From contig JAHDXO010000063.1 of the NCBI GenBank assembly GCA_023382975.1, forward strand, positions 26,422 through 61,426: a stretch of DNA of 35,005 nucleotides, written 5' to 3'. A program made the position numbers and the translations under genes. A model generated the notes under the pieces. That model saw nothing but the letters and a program-made list of their open reading frames with translations, made no database searches and had not been told where the DNA came from. This document shows positions 8,101 through 17,523 of this stretch, one piece after another (within the stretch, counting starts at the first letter, position 1; every line of letters begins with the position of its first letter). Origin of the DNA: Pirellulaceae bacterium. GTDB taxonomy: Bacteria > Planctomycetota > Planctomycetia > Pirellulales > Pirellulaceae.

Positions 8101-11100
8101 CTAGATCAAATCGTCGCCCGATGCAGCAAACACGGCATCCACCGCGTCCGAGTAGGAATCGGACGCCGTGGCGGCAGCCAACCGCGCCAAGTCGGCGTCG
8201 CCAACCGCCTCGCCTTCACCAGCCGTGTCATGACCGGGCAAGCCGAAGTACTCCGCCCCGCCGATGATATGGGTGACGGTCTGGCCGTTCGATGTCACCT
8301 GACGCAACCGCGAACTGGTCAGCGGCACGGTCAATTGCCGCTCGACGCCTTCCTGATTGTCGGTGACCCAGAGCATGCCGTTGACGATCTGCACGTGGTA
8401 AGTATCAGGATTGGTCGCCGATTCGCGTCCCGGTACGTAGTTATCCCAACCGCCAATGTTGACGAACCACAGCACTTTGCCCGTTGCGTCCGTGGCAAAC
8501 ATCCAACCCGAATTCAATTCGGGATTGTTGCCGTTCATCTCGGAGTGCAGCAGATCTCGCAACGGAATCGAAGCGTAGTTCGCCGTCAATCCGGCCTCGC
8601 CGAAATTGTTCAGGTCCGTGACGCTGTTGGCAGGATCGCCGAAACCGGTCAACGGAACATGGACCTGGATCTCATTGTCGTCACTGACGACAGCTCCGCC
8701 GTTGCCGGCCGAGGTCTTGCCGTCCAGGACCGCCTGAGGTTGCTGCGGTTGGGTGATCGTGTACACGGTCCCTTCCTGACTGGGCAGCAGGTTGGGGAAC
8801 TCGTACCTTCCGTCTTCGTTGGTCATCGTCTCGTGGACAAACGAGGCTCCCGTAATGTCGGTTCCCGCCAAGCGGATCAGGACGCCGGCGATTCCGGCCT
8901 CGCCGCCATTTCGTTCGCCGTCCTCGTTGCTGTCGAAGAACACGGAACCGGTGATCGTGCTGAGCACCACGTCACGAACCGTGACCATCGCCGTGGCCGT
9001 TTTCGGATCGTCCACGTTGACCAACTGGCCATTGACTCGCTCCTGGCTCGTGCCGTTGTCCTGGACGGTGTACGTGAAGGTGTCCATGTGATCGAAATTG
9101 GCGGGAACCGTGTAGCGAATCTCGTCATCGCTCGGATCGGCCGTTCCCTTGTCTAGCAATTCGATGATTCCCTTGGTACCGGCCATCGCCTGGACCGACA
9201 GTATCCGCAGAACCTGACCGGATTCGTTCGCCGGCCCAGGGTTGTCATTGCCCAGCAGCGCCGCCGCCGGGAAGACGATCTGTTGGCCTGGCTGCGGCAA
9301 CGGCGGAATCAGCAAGAGATCTTCAACGGCGTTCGGTGCGTCGTTGCGGGCCAGGACAGTGACGGTCACAGTGCCAATTGCCCGCTTCGGGTCCGGTTGC
9401 CGCTCGCCGTCGATCACCGATTCCCCGTCGTCCTCGATCATGTAGGTAAATGTATCGGTGCCGAAGAAATCCGGGGTCGGCGGAGTGTAGGTCACCAATC
9501 CGGTCGTTGGGTTCCAGGTCGTTGTGCCGCCTGATGTACCGACCGCATCGACGGCGATGACTTCGATCGTTTGGAAGCCGTCTTCGTTCGGACCTGCCGA
9601 ATCCGGACCGTTGCCGTTGTCAGCCAGCGGATTGAAGGTCACCGGTGTCCCCTCGGGCGTATCGATCAAGTCGTCGCGGGCAATGGGTGGATCGTTGAAC
9701 GGCGCGACTTCGATCAACAGCGTGTCGACATCCACGCCTTCAGGCCCTGCCCCGAACGTTCCGCCGTCCCGCGATTCGATCGTCAGCGTTGCGATGTCGA
9801 TGGAATCCGCCGGCGGATGATAGACGAGATTGGTCAGAGCCGCGTTGATCTGGTTCCGCGAACCCGTCAGCGTTTGAGTGGCCGCGCCGCCGGCGCCCAG
9901 GTCGAGCGTGCCGAGATCGACGGTCAGGATCACCGTATAGGTCTCGATCGTACCCGTCGGGTCGTCCACATCGGTCACGGTGATTAAGTTGCCGTTTGCC
10001 GCATTGAAGGGCAACGGAGTGTTGTCGTCGGTCGATTGAGGATTGGCGGCAAAGTTCGAGCTGCCGTTGATGCGGTTGACCGGTGCATCGTTCACGGCTG
10101 TGACCGTGATCGTGAACGTCTGCGGCGCCGAGGTGTCGATTCCGCCGTTCGCGATCCCGCCGCTGTCGCGAACCACAACGGTAAACGTCGATTGGCCGTG
10201 GGCATCCGGAGCCGACGTGTACGTCAACGTACCGTTGTTGGCTACGCTGGGCGGGGCGGCAAACAGGCCTGGATTGCCGATGTTGCTGACCGTGTAAGCC
10301 AACACCGTCTGATCCGATTCGTTGGCCGGTCCGGGGCTGAAAGTCGCCCAGTTCGACACGGTCTGCGGGCCTGCATCTTCCGCCACTGCGGCGGGATTGC
10401 TGGCAGTGAACGTCGGCGCGTCGTTGACGGGCCGGACGGTCAGCGAGAAGGTCCGCGGGACGGAGGTATCGATTCCTCCATTGGCCGTGCCGCCATCGTC
10501 TTGTGCCGTCACGACGAAGGTCGAAGTCCCAAAGACGTCGTTGTTCAGCAGCGTGTAGGTCAGTTGGCCATTGATGTCGACCGCGGGCAGCGTGGCGAAC
10601 AGGCCGGGATTGGTGACGTTGCTGACGGTGTACCCGAGCAGCGACTGCCCCGCTTCGTCGGCGGGACCGGGATTGAAATTGCTGGCCCAGTTGGGAACCG
10701 CTTGAGCCCCGGCGCCTTCGTTCACCGCCGGCGGATCGGTGGCCGTGAACGTCGGCGGATCGTTGACCGAACGGACGGTGATGGTGAACGTCTGCGGCTC
10801 GGACGTATCGACGCCGCCATTGGCGATGCCGCCGTTGTCCTGGACTCGGACGGTGAACGTGGATGTTCCCCAAGCGTCCTGAGCCGTCGTGTAGGTCAGC
10901 GTGCCGTCGTTGGCCACGCTGGGCGCTGCGGCGAACAAGGCCGGATTGCTGATGCCGCTGACCAGGTATTGCAGAACGACCTGACCGGATTCGTTCGACG
11001 GACCCGGATCGAATTCTGCCCAGTCCGCCACGGATTGCGGCCCGGCGTCTTCGTTCACTGTGGGCGGATCCACAGCGACGAAAGTGGGCTGGTCGTTGAT

Positions 11101-13569
11101 TCCCGTCACGTTCACCGTCACCGTCGCCGTGCTCTCACCATCTCCCGCGTTGACGGTATCCACCATCGTGTAGGTAAAGGTGTCCTGCCCGAAGAAATCC
11201 GGGTCGGGTGTGTAGGTGATCGTCGTTCCGCCATCGGTGATGGTGGCCGTGCCGCCGGGCGGATTGCTGACGGCAGTGATGCTCAGGTTCGCTCCGCCCG
11301 TCTGGTTGTCAAAGTTGAAATCGTTTGTCAGCACCGTGAACACGTTCCCGGTGCTATCCTCGAACGCGGAAACGGTGTCGTTGACCGCGAAGGGCCGGGT
11401 CGGCGGCACCACGGTAACCTGGAAATTGTTGCTCACTTGAATCGCGGCAGTCGAACCGCGGTGATCTACGTTGCCCAAGTCGTTCATCGTCGCGGTGATC
11501 GTGTATCCGCCCACCGGTGCAGTGAACTGGACACCGCCGACCATCGCCGCGTTGATCGCCGCGGTCAGGCCAGTGATGACGACGTTGCCACTTCCGTTGC
11601 CTGTAATCGTCAAGCTGCCTTGATTCACGACGGTCAGCGTTCCGCCGGTCGAAGCCAGCGTCAGCCTGCCTTGGACATCTCCGCCCGTGGCAAACTGGGC
11701 GTCGAGCGGGTCGGCGACACGGATCGTGCTGATCACCAACGGCAGGTCGGTATTCAACACGGTCTGGTCGCCTGGAATCTGCAGTGTCGGCGTGTCGTTG
11801 ATGGCGCGGACCGTAATGGGTACTGTCCGGTGGACCGTGCTGAGGATCGACCCGTCGGGCAGTTTGTCCTCGGCGGTTATTTGCAGTTGTGACGCGCCGT
11901 AGAAATTCGCGTCGGGCGTGTAGGTCAGTCCCGCCAGGGCGGCATTGATTTGGGCCTGTGTCCCGTTGAAGGCGAGCGTGCCGTCCGAGCCGTCCGCGTC
12001 TGTGAAGGTCGCTCCGCTGCCGGCGGCAACCGCGATGGCCGATCCGGCCGCCAACTGTACATTCATCGCCTGGCCGTCGGCATCGGTGATCGTGACGGTA
12101 TTTGCGCCGGTGAAGGCGAAAACCTGGTCCTCGTCCATCGTGACCGAATTGGGCGCAGTGATGACCGGCTTGGCGTTGACCGGTTCGATGATGATCGTCG
12201 CGACGGCGTTCTTCGTCCGGCCTTGGCCGTCGGAGACTTGGTACGTGAACGTATCCGTCGTCGGGCCGGTCACACCGACATTGGGAGTGTAGGTGAACAC
12301 GCCGGGCCCGTTGGCCACCAGGGTTCCCTTCGTCGGTTGAGCAGTAATCCCCACGAACGTCAACTGTCGTCCGGCCAACGGTACGTTGACCGTGGGATTG
12401 ATGAAGAGAATGTTCCCCTCGGGAACGACCGAACCTTGGCCGGTGGATCCCGTGGCCGTGCCGTTGTCGCCGAATGTCAGCACTTCCCGGCCGATGCCGT
12501 CGGCACCATCCAGCGTGAACTGATAATCACCCACCACCAATCCGTCGTTCTGCAGCACGTTCAACTGAACGGAACTGCCCGCGTCAACCGTGGCTTCATC
12601 ATTCTTGGCGAACAGAGACTGAGCGGTAAACGGCACGTCGAACAGATGCAAATTCAGGAAAATGTTCCTGGACGCGGCAGGAACCTGCGGAAGTTGCCTT
12701 CCAATCGGCCTCAACAGGCCGCTGAAACCACCTGCGTCGTCGATCAATCCGGCTGTGCGGTCCAACTCGCCTGCCGGTCCATTGGGATAATTGAAGAGGT
12801 CGGTCGACAGGAAGTTGTTTTGCAACACACTGCCGAATGTTTGCTGATGCTGCGGATTGACGTAAGAAATGGGAAAGTTGAATTGCTTGTTCGGATTGAT
12901 CCCCGTGCCTGCGGGAACCTGGAAGGCATCCGGATTGTACTTTCCGTCCACGTAGGCGGCAAAGACACCGAACTGATCCGAATTCGGATCTGCGATGCCG
13001 TCGTCCACTCGGATGTCCTCGACGAAAACGTTCAACAACACCGTGTCGCCGACGTTCACTGTGGTCACCACAGGCCGGTTGACGGGGGTCGTCCCGGTCG
13101 GTGGTACGTTCTGTGTGATCCGTCCTTCGACCTTGACCAGCTTGACCAAGTCTTCGCCTTCCGCGTTGTTCAAGGCGTTGATCATCGGGATCACGTCGCT
13201 GGCGGAAAGCACCATGTCGTTGTTGACATCGAATTTGTAGCGGAACAGCGAGTCCGACTCGGCCTCGGCGGCTACCTCGCCCTCGGCGCCAGCGCTCGCC
13301 CGACTGGAAGACAGCAAGTCCCCCAGCCGCACAGGCCCTTCCTTCAGGCCGTTGATCGCGGCGAGAACGTCCATCGCCGTGATGTGGTAATCTCCGGTGA
13401 CGTCCAGCGGCCAAGCATAGTTGTGCCACGGATTCAGATCCGCGGCCAGCAAGACCCGATCCTCCAATCGCTCGATGTTGCTAAGCCGATTACGCGACCG
13501 CGACGCCGAAACGCCCCGTTTCTGCTGCCGACGCGAACGCCCGAAAACTGTACGGCGTGTGTGACTCAT
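8101..13569 (-). CDS. Giant secreted cadherin-like repeat protein with N-terminal dockerin and a SdrD/Cna-B-like domain
   Basis: 1,822 residues. A basic N-terminus (residues 1-30) is followed by 'IERLEDRVLLAAD' (32-44), a motif of the LExRxLLA type common at the front of planctomycete exported proteins. A split dockerin follows with two calcium-loop repeats, 'LDVTGDYHITAMDVLAAING' (about 55-74) and 'FDVNNDMVLSASDVIPMINA' (about 113-132). The middle holds many cadherin-like/VCBS-type domains with 'VNDTPT', 'DTFTYT' and 'TVTVNV' motifs, including three near-identical units of about 113 residues (about 825-1163). A SdrD/Cna-B-like domain starts near 1535 ('ITGSVFFDSNEDGERNGGEA'). No sortase motif is visible. 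The ATG at 13569 follows AGGATC; the longer reading to 13653 lacks a ribosome site. Probable cell-surface adhesion or matrix role. Confidence 0.92.
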   Translation of the reverse strand: MSHTRRTVFGRSRRQQKRGVSASRSRNRLSNIERLEDRVLLAADLNPWHNYAWPLDVTGDYHITAMDVLAAINGLKEGPVRLGDLLSSSRASAGAEGEVAAEAESDSLFRYKFDVNNDMVLSASDVIPMINALNNAEGEDLVKLVKVEGRITQNVPPTGTTPVNRPVVTTVNVGDTVLLNVFVEDIRVDDGIADPNSDQFGVFAAYVDGKYNPDAFQVPAGTGINPNKQFNFPISYVNPQHQQTFGSVLQNNFLSTDLFNYPNGPAGELDRTAGLIDDAGGFSGLLRPIGRQLPQVPAASRNIFLNLHLFDVPFTAQSLFAKNDEATVDAGSSVQLNVLQNDGLVVGDYQFTLDGADGIGREVLTFGDNGTATGSTGQGSVVPEGNILFINPTVNVPLAGRQLTFVGITAQPTKGTLVANGPGVFTYTPNVGVTGPTTDTFTYQVSDGQGRTKNAVATIIIEPVNAKPVITAPNSVTMDEDQVFAFTGANTVTITDADGQAMNVQLAAGSAIAVAAGSGATFTDADGSDGTLAFNGTQAQINAALAGLTYTPDANFYGASQLQITAEDKLPDGSILSTVHRTVPITVRAINDTPTLQIPGDQTVLNTDLPLVISTIRVADPLDAQFATGGDVQGRLTLASTGGTLTVVNQGSLTITGNGSGNVVITGLTAAINAAMVGGVQFTAPVGGYTITATMNDLGNVDHRGSTAAIQVSNNFQVTVVPPTRPFAVNDTVSAFEDSTGNVFTVLTNDFNFDNQTGGANLSITAVSNPPGGTATITDGGTTITYTPDPDFFGQDTFTYTMVDTVNAGDGESTATVTVNVTGINDQPTFVAVDPPTVNEDAGPQSVADWAEFDPGPSNESGQVVLQYLVSGISNPALFAAAPSVANDGTLTYTTAQDAWGTSTFTVRVQDNGGIANGGVDTSEPQTFTITVRSVNDPPTFTATDPPAVNEGAGAQAVPNWASNFNPGPADEAGQSLLGYTVSNVTNPGLFATLPAVDINGQLTYTLLNNDVFGTSTFVVTAQDDGGTANGGIDTSVPRTFSLTVRPVNDAPTFTASNPAAVAEDAGPQTVSNWATFSPGPANESDQTVLAYTVSNIGNPGLFAAPPSVANNGTLTYTSAPDAHGQSTFTVVVRDSGGIANGGIDTSAPQTFTITVTAVNDAPVNRINGSSNFAANPQSTDDNTPLPFNAANGNLITVTDVDDPTGTIETYTVILTVDLGTLDLGAGGAATQTLTGSRNQINAALTNLVYHPPADSIDIATLTIESRDGGTFGAGPEGVDVDTLLIEVAPFNDPPIARDDLIDTPEGTPVTFNPLADNGNGPDSAGPNEDGFQTIEVIAVDAVGTSGGTTTWNPTTGLVTYTPPTPDFFGTDTFTYMIEDDGESVIDGERQPDPKRAIGTVTVTVLARNDAPNAVEDLLLIPPLPQPGQQIVFPAAALLGNDNPGPANESGQVLRILSVQAMAGTKGIIELLDKGTADPSDDEIRYTVPANFDHMDTFTYTVQDNGTSQERVNGQLVNVDDPKTATAMVTVRDVVLSTITGSVFFDSNEDGERNGGEAGIAGVLIRLAGTDITGASFVHETMTNEDGRYEFPNLLPSQEGTVYTITQPQQPQAVLDGKTSAGNGGAVVSDDNEIQVHVPLTGFGDPANSVTDLNNFGEAGLTANYASIPLRDLLHSEMNGNNPELNSGWMFATDATGKVLWFVNIGGWDNYVPGRESATNPDTYHVQIVNGMLWVTDNQEGVERQLTVPLTSSRLRQVTSNGQTVTHIIGGAEYFGLPGHDTAGEGEAVGDADLARLAAATASDSYSDAVDAVFAASGDDLI
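10081..11095 (-). repeat. Three tandem ~340-bp coding repeats in the giant surface protein
   Basis: Three consecutive units of about 339-342 bp encode the pattern V-N-D-x-P-T-F, 'EDAGPQ' or 'EGAGAQ', 'NPGLFA', 'GTSTF' or 'GQSTF', and 'GG(T/I)ANGG(I/V)DTS'. They are similar at both DNA and protein level, pointing to fairly recent duplication or gene conversion. Boundaries are approximate. Confidence 0.85.
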
Positions 13570-14081
13570 TGCTATTGATCCTGATTCACCAACGACCTGA
13601 ACGAGAAACTCTCTGTAAACGCACTGGGAAATGCGCAAATTCCCCAAAGGCATGGGTGTAGACTAGGTACGGCCGGAGAACGTAAAAAACAAACCGCCTG
13701 CAAACGACGCGACCACGCCAGGGATCGTCCCACTGGCTATGGACGTTGCAATTCGCAAGAAGTTCCGACATTTTCGGCACGTAGCTTTCAATCCTCCCAA
13801 TCCATGGCAACCTGTTTTGCGCAAATCCTTCATGTATCCTAAGACGCTCATTTTAATCGACGTCATAGCCCGGTTGATCGTACACCTTGCCCATTATTTC
13901 CAAACGATCGACTCGCCGACGCAGGTATTATCCGCAACTTCCTTCCGACCGTTGCGACTAAAATGGCCGGACCTAGTAAACGTAGGGGGAATCTCCGTAC
14001 ACCTTTCATTCTTTCCGCGAACACGATATATTTACCAGCTTTCCGGAAGAAGATTGGATCAAAACGGAAGTTCAGTTCGGG

Positions 14082-14110
14082 TTGACTTGATTCGCACCAC
14101 CAATAATAGT
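14082..14110 (+). promoter_or_regulatory. Candidate promoter of the E1-KASIII fusion gene
   Basis: TTGACT (14082-14087) and AATAGT (14105-14110) are separated by 17 bp; a 16-bp spacing to TAATAG is the alternative. The leader to the ATG at 14173 would be about 55 nt. The -35 box is good, the -10 box fair. Confidence 0.35.
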
Positions 14111-14124
14111 TAACACCCGGAACA

Positions 14125-14134
14125 GACCGCGGTC
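14125..14134. promoter_or_regulatory. 10-bp palindrome GACCGCGGTC in the leader
   Basis: A perfect palindrome lying just after the predicted transcription start and about 38 bp before the start codon. It could be an operator half or chance; there is no family to assign it to. Confidence 0.2.
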
Positions 14135-14172
14135 GGCCAGTTCGCGCCGCCGTCCCCGGTGAGATCGGAATC

Positions 14173-17100
14173 ATGGATCGGAAACACCAACAAGCTCTGT
14201 ATCGCGCCATGCTCATGGCCCGGAGAATGGATGAGCTTGAACACGAGATCACCAATCGGGGCGAAGCGTTCTTTACCGTGCCGGGCAGCGGGCACGAAGC
14301 CACGGCGGCGCTGGCGTTCCACTTGACGCCGGACGACTGGCTGCACTGCCATTACCGCGACCGAGGGTTGTTGTTGGCGCGGGGAGTCAAGCCTCGGGCG
14401 CTGTTCGACAATCTGTACTGCAAGGACAGTTCCAGTTCGCGCGGGCGGCAGATGAGCGGGTTCTGCAGCGATCCGAAGCTGAACATCCTGAGCATGGTAA
14501 CTCCGGTCGGCAACAACGCATTGCAAGCGGCCGGCGTGGCCGCCGCAATCCGCGATGATCCTTCCCGGCCGCTGGTCTACTGCGGAGTTGGCGACGGGAC
14601 GACCCAGGAGGGCGAGTTCCTGGAAGCGTGCGGCGAAGCGGTGCGCAGCCATCTGCCGCTGCTGCTGGTCGTGCAAAACAACCGTTATGCGATTTCGACA
14701 ACGACATCGGGCCGGACGTTCTTTTCACTGCCCGATGGGCGAGCGGATTCGTTTTGGGGGCTGCCGATCCGGTATCTCGACGGACGCGATGCAACGGAAG
14801 CATACACAGCTTTCGGGGAAGCGGTTGCCGAGATTCGAAGTTCGCGCGGCCCGGTGTTGATCGTCATGGATGTCGAGCGGTTGTCGAGCCATACCAACGC
14901 CGACGACCAGACGATCTACCGCGACCGCGACGAAATCGAAGCCAGCCGGCGTGCCGGCGACCCTGTCGAGAGGTTTCGAGCCTGGATGTTGGACCACGGC
15001 TGGTCGTGCGACGAACTGGCCGCGATTCATCAGGAGGTCGAAGACGAATTGGCGGCGGCGGAGGAGGCATCGGCAGCCGGCCCGGAACCGGAACCGGTCT
15101 TCGATGCCAAGAAGCCACTGCGGGTTGAATTGACGCATCCTTCCCGCGAGCAGCGAGGCTCGGACGAAGGGTTGCAGTTGATCATGCGCGACGCAATGCG
15201 AGCGGTGCTTCGCGACCGGTTGCGAATGGATCCGCGTGTGGTTCTGTTTGGCGAAGACATCGAAGATCCCAAGGGGGACGTGTTCGGCGTGACCAAGGGC
15301 CTGAGCACGGCATTTCCCGGTCGCGTGACGAATTCGGCGCTGTCGGAGGCGACGATCCTTGGGATGGCGCTCGGCCGGGCCGTCGCTGGACAGCGGCCGG
15401 TGGCTTTCATCCAATTCGCCGATTTTCTGCCTCCGGGATTCAATCAACTGACGACCGAACTGGCCACGCTGTTCTGGCGGACCGGGGGCCAAGTCAACGC
15501 TCCGGTCATCGTCATGATCGCTTGCGGCGGCTATCGTCCGGGATTGGGGCCGTATCATGCTCAGACGCTGGAGTCGATGATCGCGCACACGCCGGGCCTG
15601 GACGTGTTCATGCCTTCGAACGCCTGCGACGCGGCCGGACTCTTGAATGCGGCGTTCCAATCCGAACGCCCGACCGTGTTCCTTTATCCGAAGAGTCTGC
15701 TGAACAACCCCGATTTCACCACCTCGGCGGACGTCGATCGCCAATTCGTGCCGATCGGCACTGCCCGCAAGGTGCGAGGCGGACGCGAACTGACGCTGGT
15801 TGGCTGGGGCAACACGGTGCGTCTCTGCAGCCGCGTGGCAGATGCCCTCGAGACCGCCGGCGTCGAGGCCGAGGTGATCGATCTGCGCTGCATCTCCCCG
15901 TGGGACCATCGGACGGTCCTGGCGTCGGCTGAAAAGACGGCTCGGCTGATCGTCGTCCAGGAAGACAATCATACCTGCGGGCTGGCGGCCGAGGTGATGG
16001 CCACGGTGGCCCAGCAGACACGCGTTCCGGTCGCGATGCGGCGAGTCACCCGTCCCGACACGCACATCCCCTGCAATTTTGCCTGCCAGATCCAGGTCAT
16101 GCCTTCGTTCCAGCGGGTGCTGGCGACCGCCGCCGAGTTGACCAACTTGGATCTGGTCTGGATTCCACCGCAGTCTGCCGACGACGGAGTGCATTTGGTC
16201 GAGGCGATCGGTTCGGGCCCGTCGGACGATACGGTGGTTGTCGTCGAGCTCTCGGTCCAGGCGGGAGACCGAGTCGAGCGGGGCGACGTACTGGCTTCGC
16301 TGGAAGCCACCAAGAGCGTCTTTGAACTGACGTCGCCCGTCTCCGGGATCTTGGAAGAAATCCTGGTCGCCGCGGGCGATGTCGTGGATGTTGGCGCGCC
16401 GATCATGCGGATCAACACCGGACAGGCCAGCCGACGCCCCAAGCCGGTCACTCAGGAGCAGTGCGGCACTCCGGTGTTGACGCGGAGAGCGGTGACCGGC
16501 ACGCTGCATCTGCCGTCCCAGTTCCAGCAGCGCCGCCCGTTCTACGTCGGCATGTCGCCCGTTGCCACGGTCACCGGCAGCCGCTTGGTCACCAACAGCG
16601 AACTCTTGACCCCGGACCGGATGAAGAACCTGAATGGCATGTGTGCCGAGGATATCATCCGCCGGACGGGCATCGAGAGCCGCATGTGGGCCAACAGCGG
16701 GGAAAACGCGGTCAACATGGCCGTCCAGGCCTGTTGGCAATTGATGGACCAGGAGCATTTGATCGTCGACGACCTGGATCTGGTGATCTGCAGCACGACC
16801 AGTCCCACCACGGTCACGCCGTCGATGGCCTGCCAGATCCTCAATTCGCTCTGCCGCGGCAAGAGCGAAGCGATGACGCAGGCGTTCGACATCAACGCGG
16901 CCTGCTCCGGCTATCTCTACGCGATGCAATCCGGCTTCGACTACCTGCAGAGCACGCCGCACGGCCGGGTACTGATCGTGACGGCCGAGGTGCTGTCGCC
17001 CCTGCTAGATCCCGAAGACTTCGATACGACGATTCTGTTCGGCGATGCCTCGTCGGCGACGATCCTGTACGGCGAGGCGCACCTGGAAAAAGCCCGCGCC

Positions 17101-17508
17101 CGACTCTATCGGCCCGAGCTGTCCGCGAAGGGCGAGGACGGCAGCACGTTGACCGTCCCGCTGCTGCACGACGGATACATCCACATGAAGGGCCGCAAGG
17201 TGTTCAGCGAAGCCGTACGGTCGATGGTGGCCAGTTTGAACCGGGTCTGCGACCGCGAACAGATTCCGCTGGGCGACCTGAAGCTGGTGATTCCGCACCA
17301 AGCGAACCAGCGGATCATCGATGCCATCCAGGAACGGATCGGCGTGGCCGTTTTCAGCAATATCCGCCACTACGGAAACACCTCTTCGTCCAGCATTCCG
17401 CTCTGCCTGAACGATGTTCTGCCGAAGGCGACCAAGGGCGATCGGATCGGACTGTGTGCCTTCGGCGGAGGATTCACGTTCGGTGCGAGCATCCTCGAAG
17501 CCAGTTGA
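14173..17508 (+). CDS. Fusion of 2-oxoacid dehydrogenase E1-alpha, E1-beta, lipoyl domain and ketoacyl-ACP synthase III
   Basis: 1,111 residues in four parts. E1-alpha (about 1-310) carries the thiamine diphosphate motif GDG at 140-142 with Asn169. E1-beta (about 333-655) shows 'FGEDI', 'ALSEATILGMALG' and 'FADFLPPGFNQL'. A lipoyl-type domain (about 670-747) has 'SLEATKSVFELTSP', with Lys714 the expected lipoylation site; a biotin carrier would have an AMKM-type site. KASIII (about 787-1111) keeps the full triad: Cys911 in 'INAACSGY', His1042 in 'IPHQANQR', Asn1069 in 'HYGNTSS'. There is no E2 acyltransferase or E3 domain. The expected chemistry is decarboxylation of a 2-oxoacid, reductive acylation of the lipoyl arm and decarboxylative condensation with malonyl-ACP; direct arm-to-Cys911 transfer is inferred. 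Substrate unknown, branched-chain oxoacids plausible. Confidence 0.93.
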   Translation: MDRKHQQALYRAMLMARRMDELEHEITNRGEAFFTVPGSGHEATAALAFHLTPDDWLHCHYRDRGLLLARGVKPRALFDNLYCKDSSSSRGRQMSGFCSDPKLNILSMVTPVGNNALQAAGVAAAIRDDPSRPLVYCGVGDGTTQEGEFLEACGEAVRSHLPLLLVVQNNRYAISTTTSGRTFFSLPDGRADSFWGLPIRYLDGRDATEAYTAFGEAVAEIRSSRGPVLIVMDVERLSSHTNADDQTIYRDRDEIEASRRAGDPVERFRAWMLDHGWSCDELAAIHQEVEDELAAAEEASAAGPEPEPVFDAKKPLRVELTHPSREQRGSDEGLQLIMRDAMRAVLRDRLRMDPRVVLFGEDIEDPKGDVFGVTKGLSTAFPGRVTNSALSEATILGMALGRAVAGQRPVAFIQFADFLPPGFNQLTTELATLFWRTGGQVNAPVIVMIACGGYRPGLGPYHAQTLESMIAHTPGLDVFMPSNACDAAGLLNAAFQSERPTVFLYPKSLLNNPDFTTSADVDRQFVPIGTARKVRGGRELTLVGWGNTVRLCSRVADALETAGVEAEVIDLRCISPWDHRTVLASAEKTARLIVVQEDNHTCGLAAEVMATVAQQTRVPVAMRRVTRPDTHIPCNFACQIQVMPSFQRVLATAAELTNLDLVWIPPQSADDGVHLVEAIGSGPSDDTVVVVELSVQAGDRVERGDVLASLEATKSVFELTSPVSGILEEILVAAGDVVDVGAPIMRINTGQASRRPKPVTQEQCGTPVLTRRAVTGTLHLPSQFQQRRPFYVGMSPVATVTGSRLVTNSELLTPDRMKNLNGMCAEDIIRRTGIESRMWANSGENAVNMAVQACWQLMDQEHLIVDDLDLVICSTTSPTTVTPSMACQILNSLCRGKSEAMTQAFDINAACSGYLYAMQSGFDYLQSTPHGRVLIVTAEVLSPLLDPEDFDTTILFGDASSATILYGEAHLEKARARLYRPELSAKGEDGSTLTVPLLHDGYIHMKGRKVFSEAVRSMVASLNRVCDREQIPLGDLKLVIPHQANQRIIDAIQERIGVAVFSNIRHYGNTSSSSIPLCLNDVLPKATKGDRIGLCAFGGGFTFGASILEAS

Positions 17509-17523
17509 TGCAAGGAGAACGCC

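Larger units (their letters stand above)
13570..14172. other. 603-bp divergent intergenic region
   Basis: This gap separates two divergent large genes and is visibly richer in A and T than its flanks. Short open frames, such as one on the plus strand from 13739 to 14113, lack a good ribosome site and protein-like composition, so I do not call them. It holds a candidate promoter at 14082-14110 and a 10-bp palindrome at 14125-14134. Confidence 0.6.

Noticed and set aside
10036..13578. Two long plus-strand open frames within the giant protein gene
   Set aside because: Antisense shadows; low-complexity Arg/Gly/Val-rich translations, while the minus strand has continuous repeat domains.
13739..14113. 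Plus-strand 124-codon frame in the divergent gap
   Set aside because: No ribosome site, no recognisable domain, and it spans the candidate promoter. Treated as non-coding.
16180..16415. Biotin carrier domain instead of lipoyl domain in the fusion
   Set aside because: The modified-Lys context is EATKS, which fits lipoyl domains (E-T-D-K-A type). A biotin site would read A-M-K-M.
14725..16962. 745-codon minus-strand open frame
   Set aside because: Antisense to the E1-KASIII fusion, whose signature and catalytic residues are on the plus strand.
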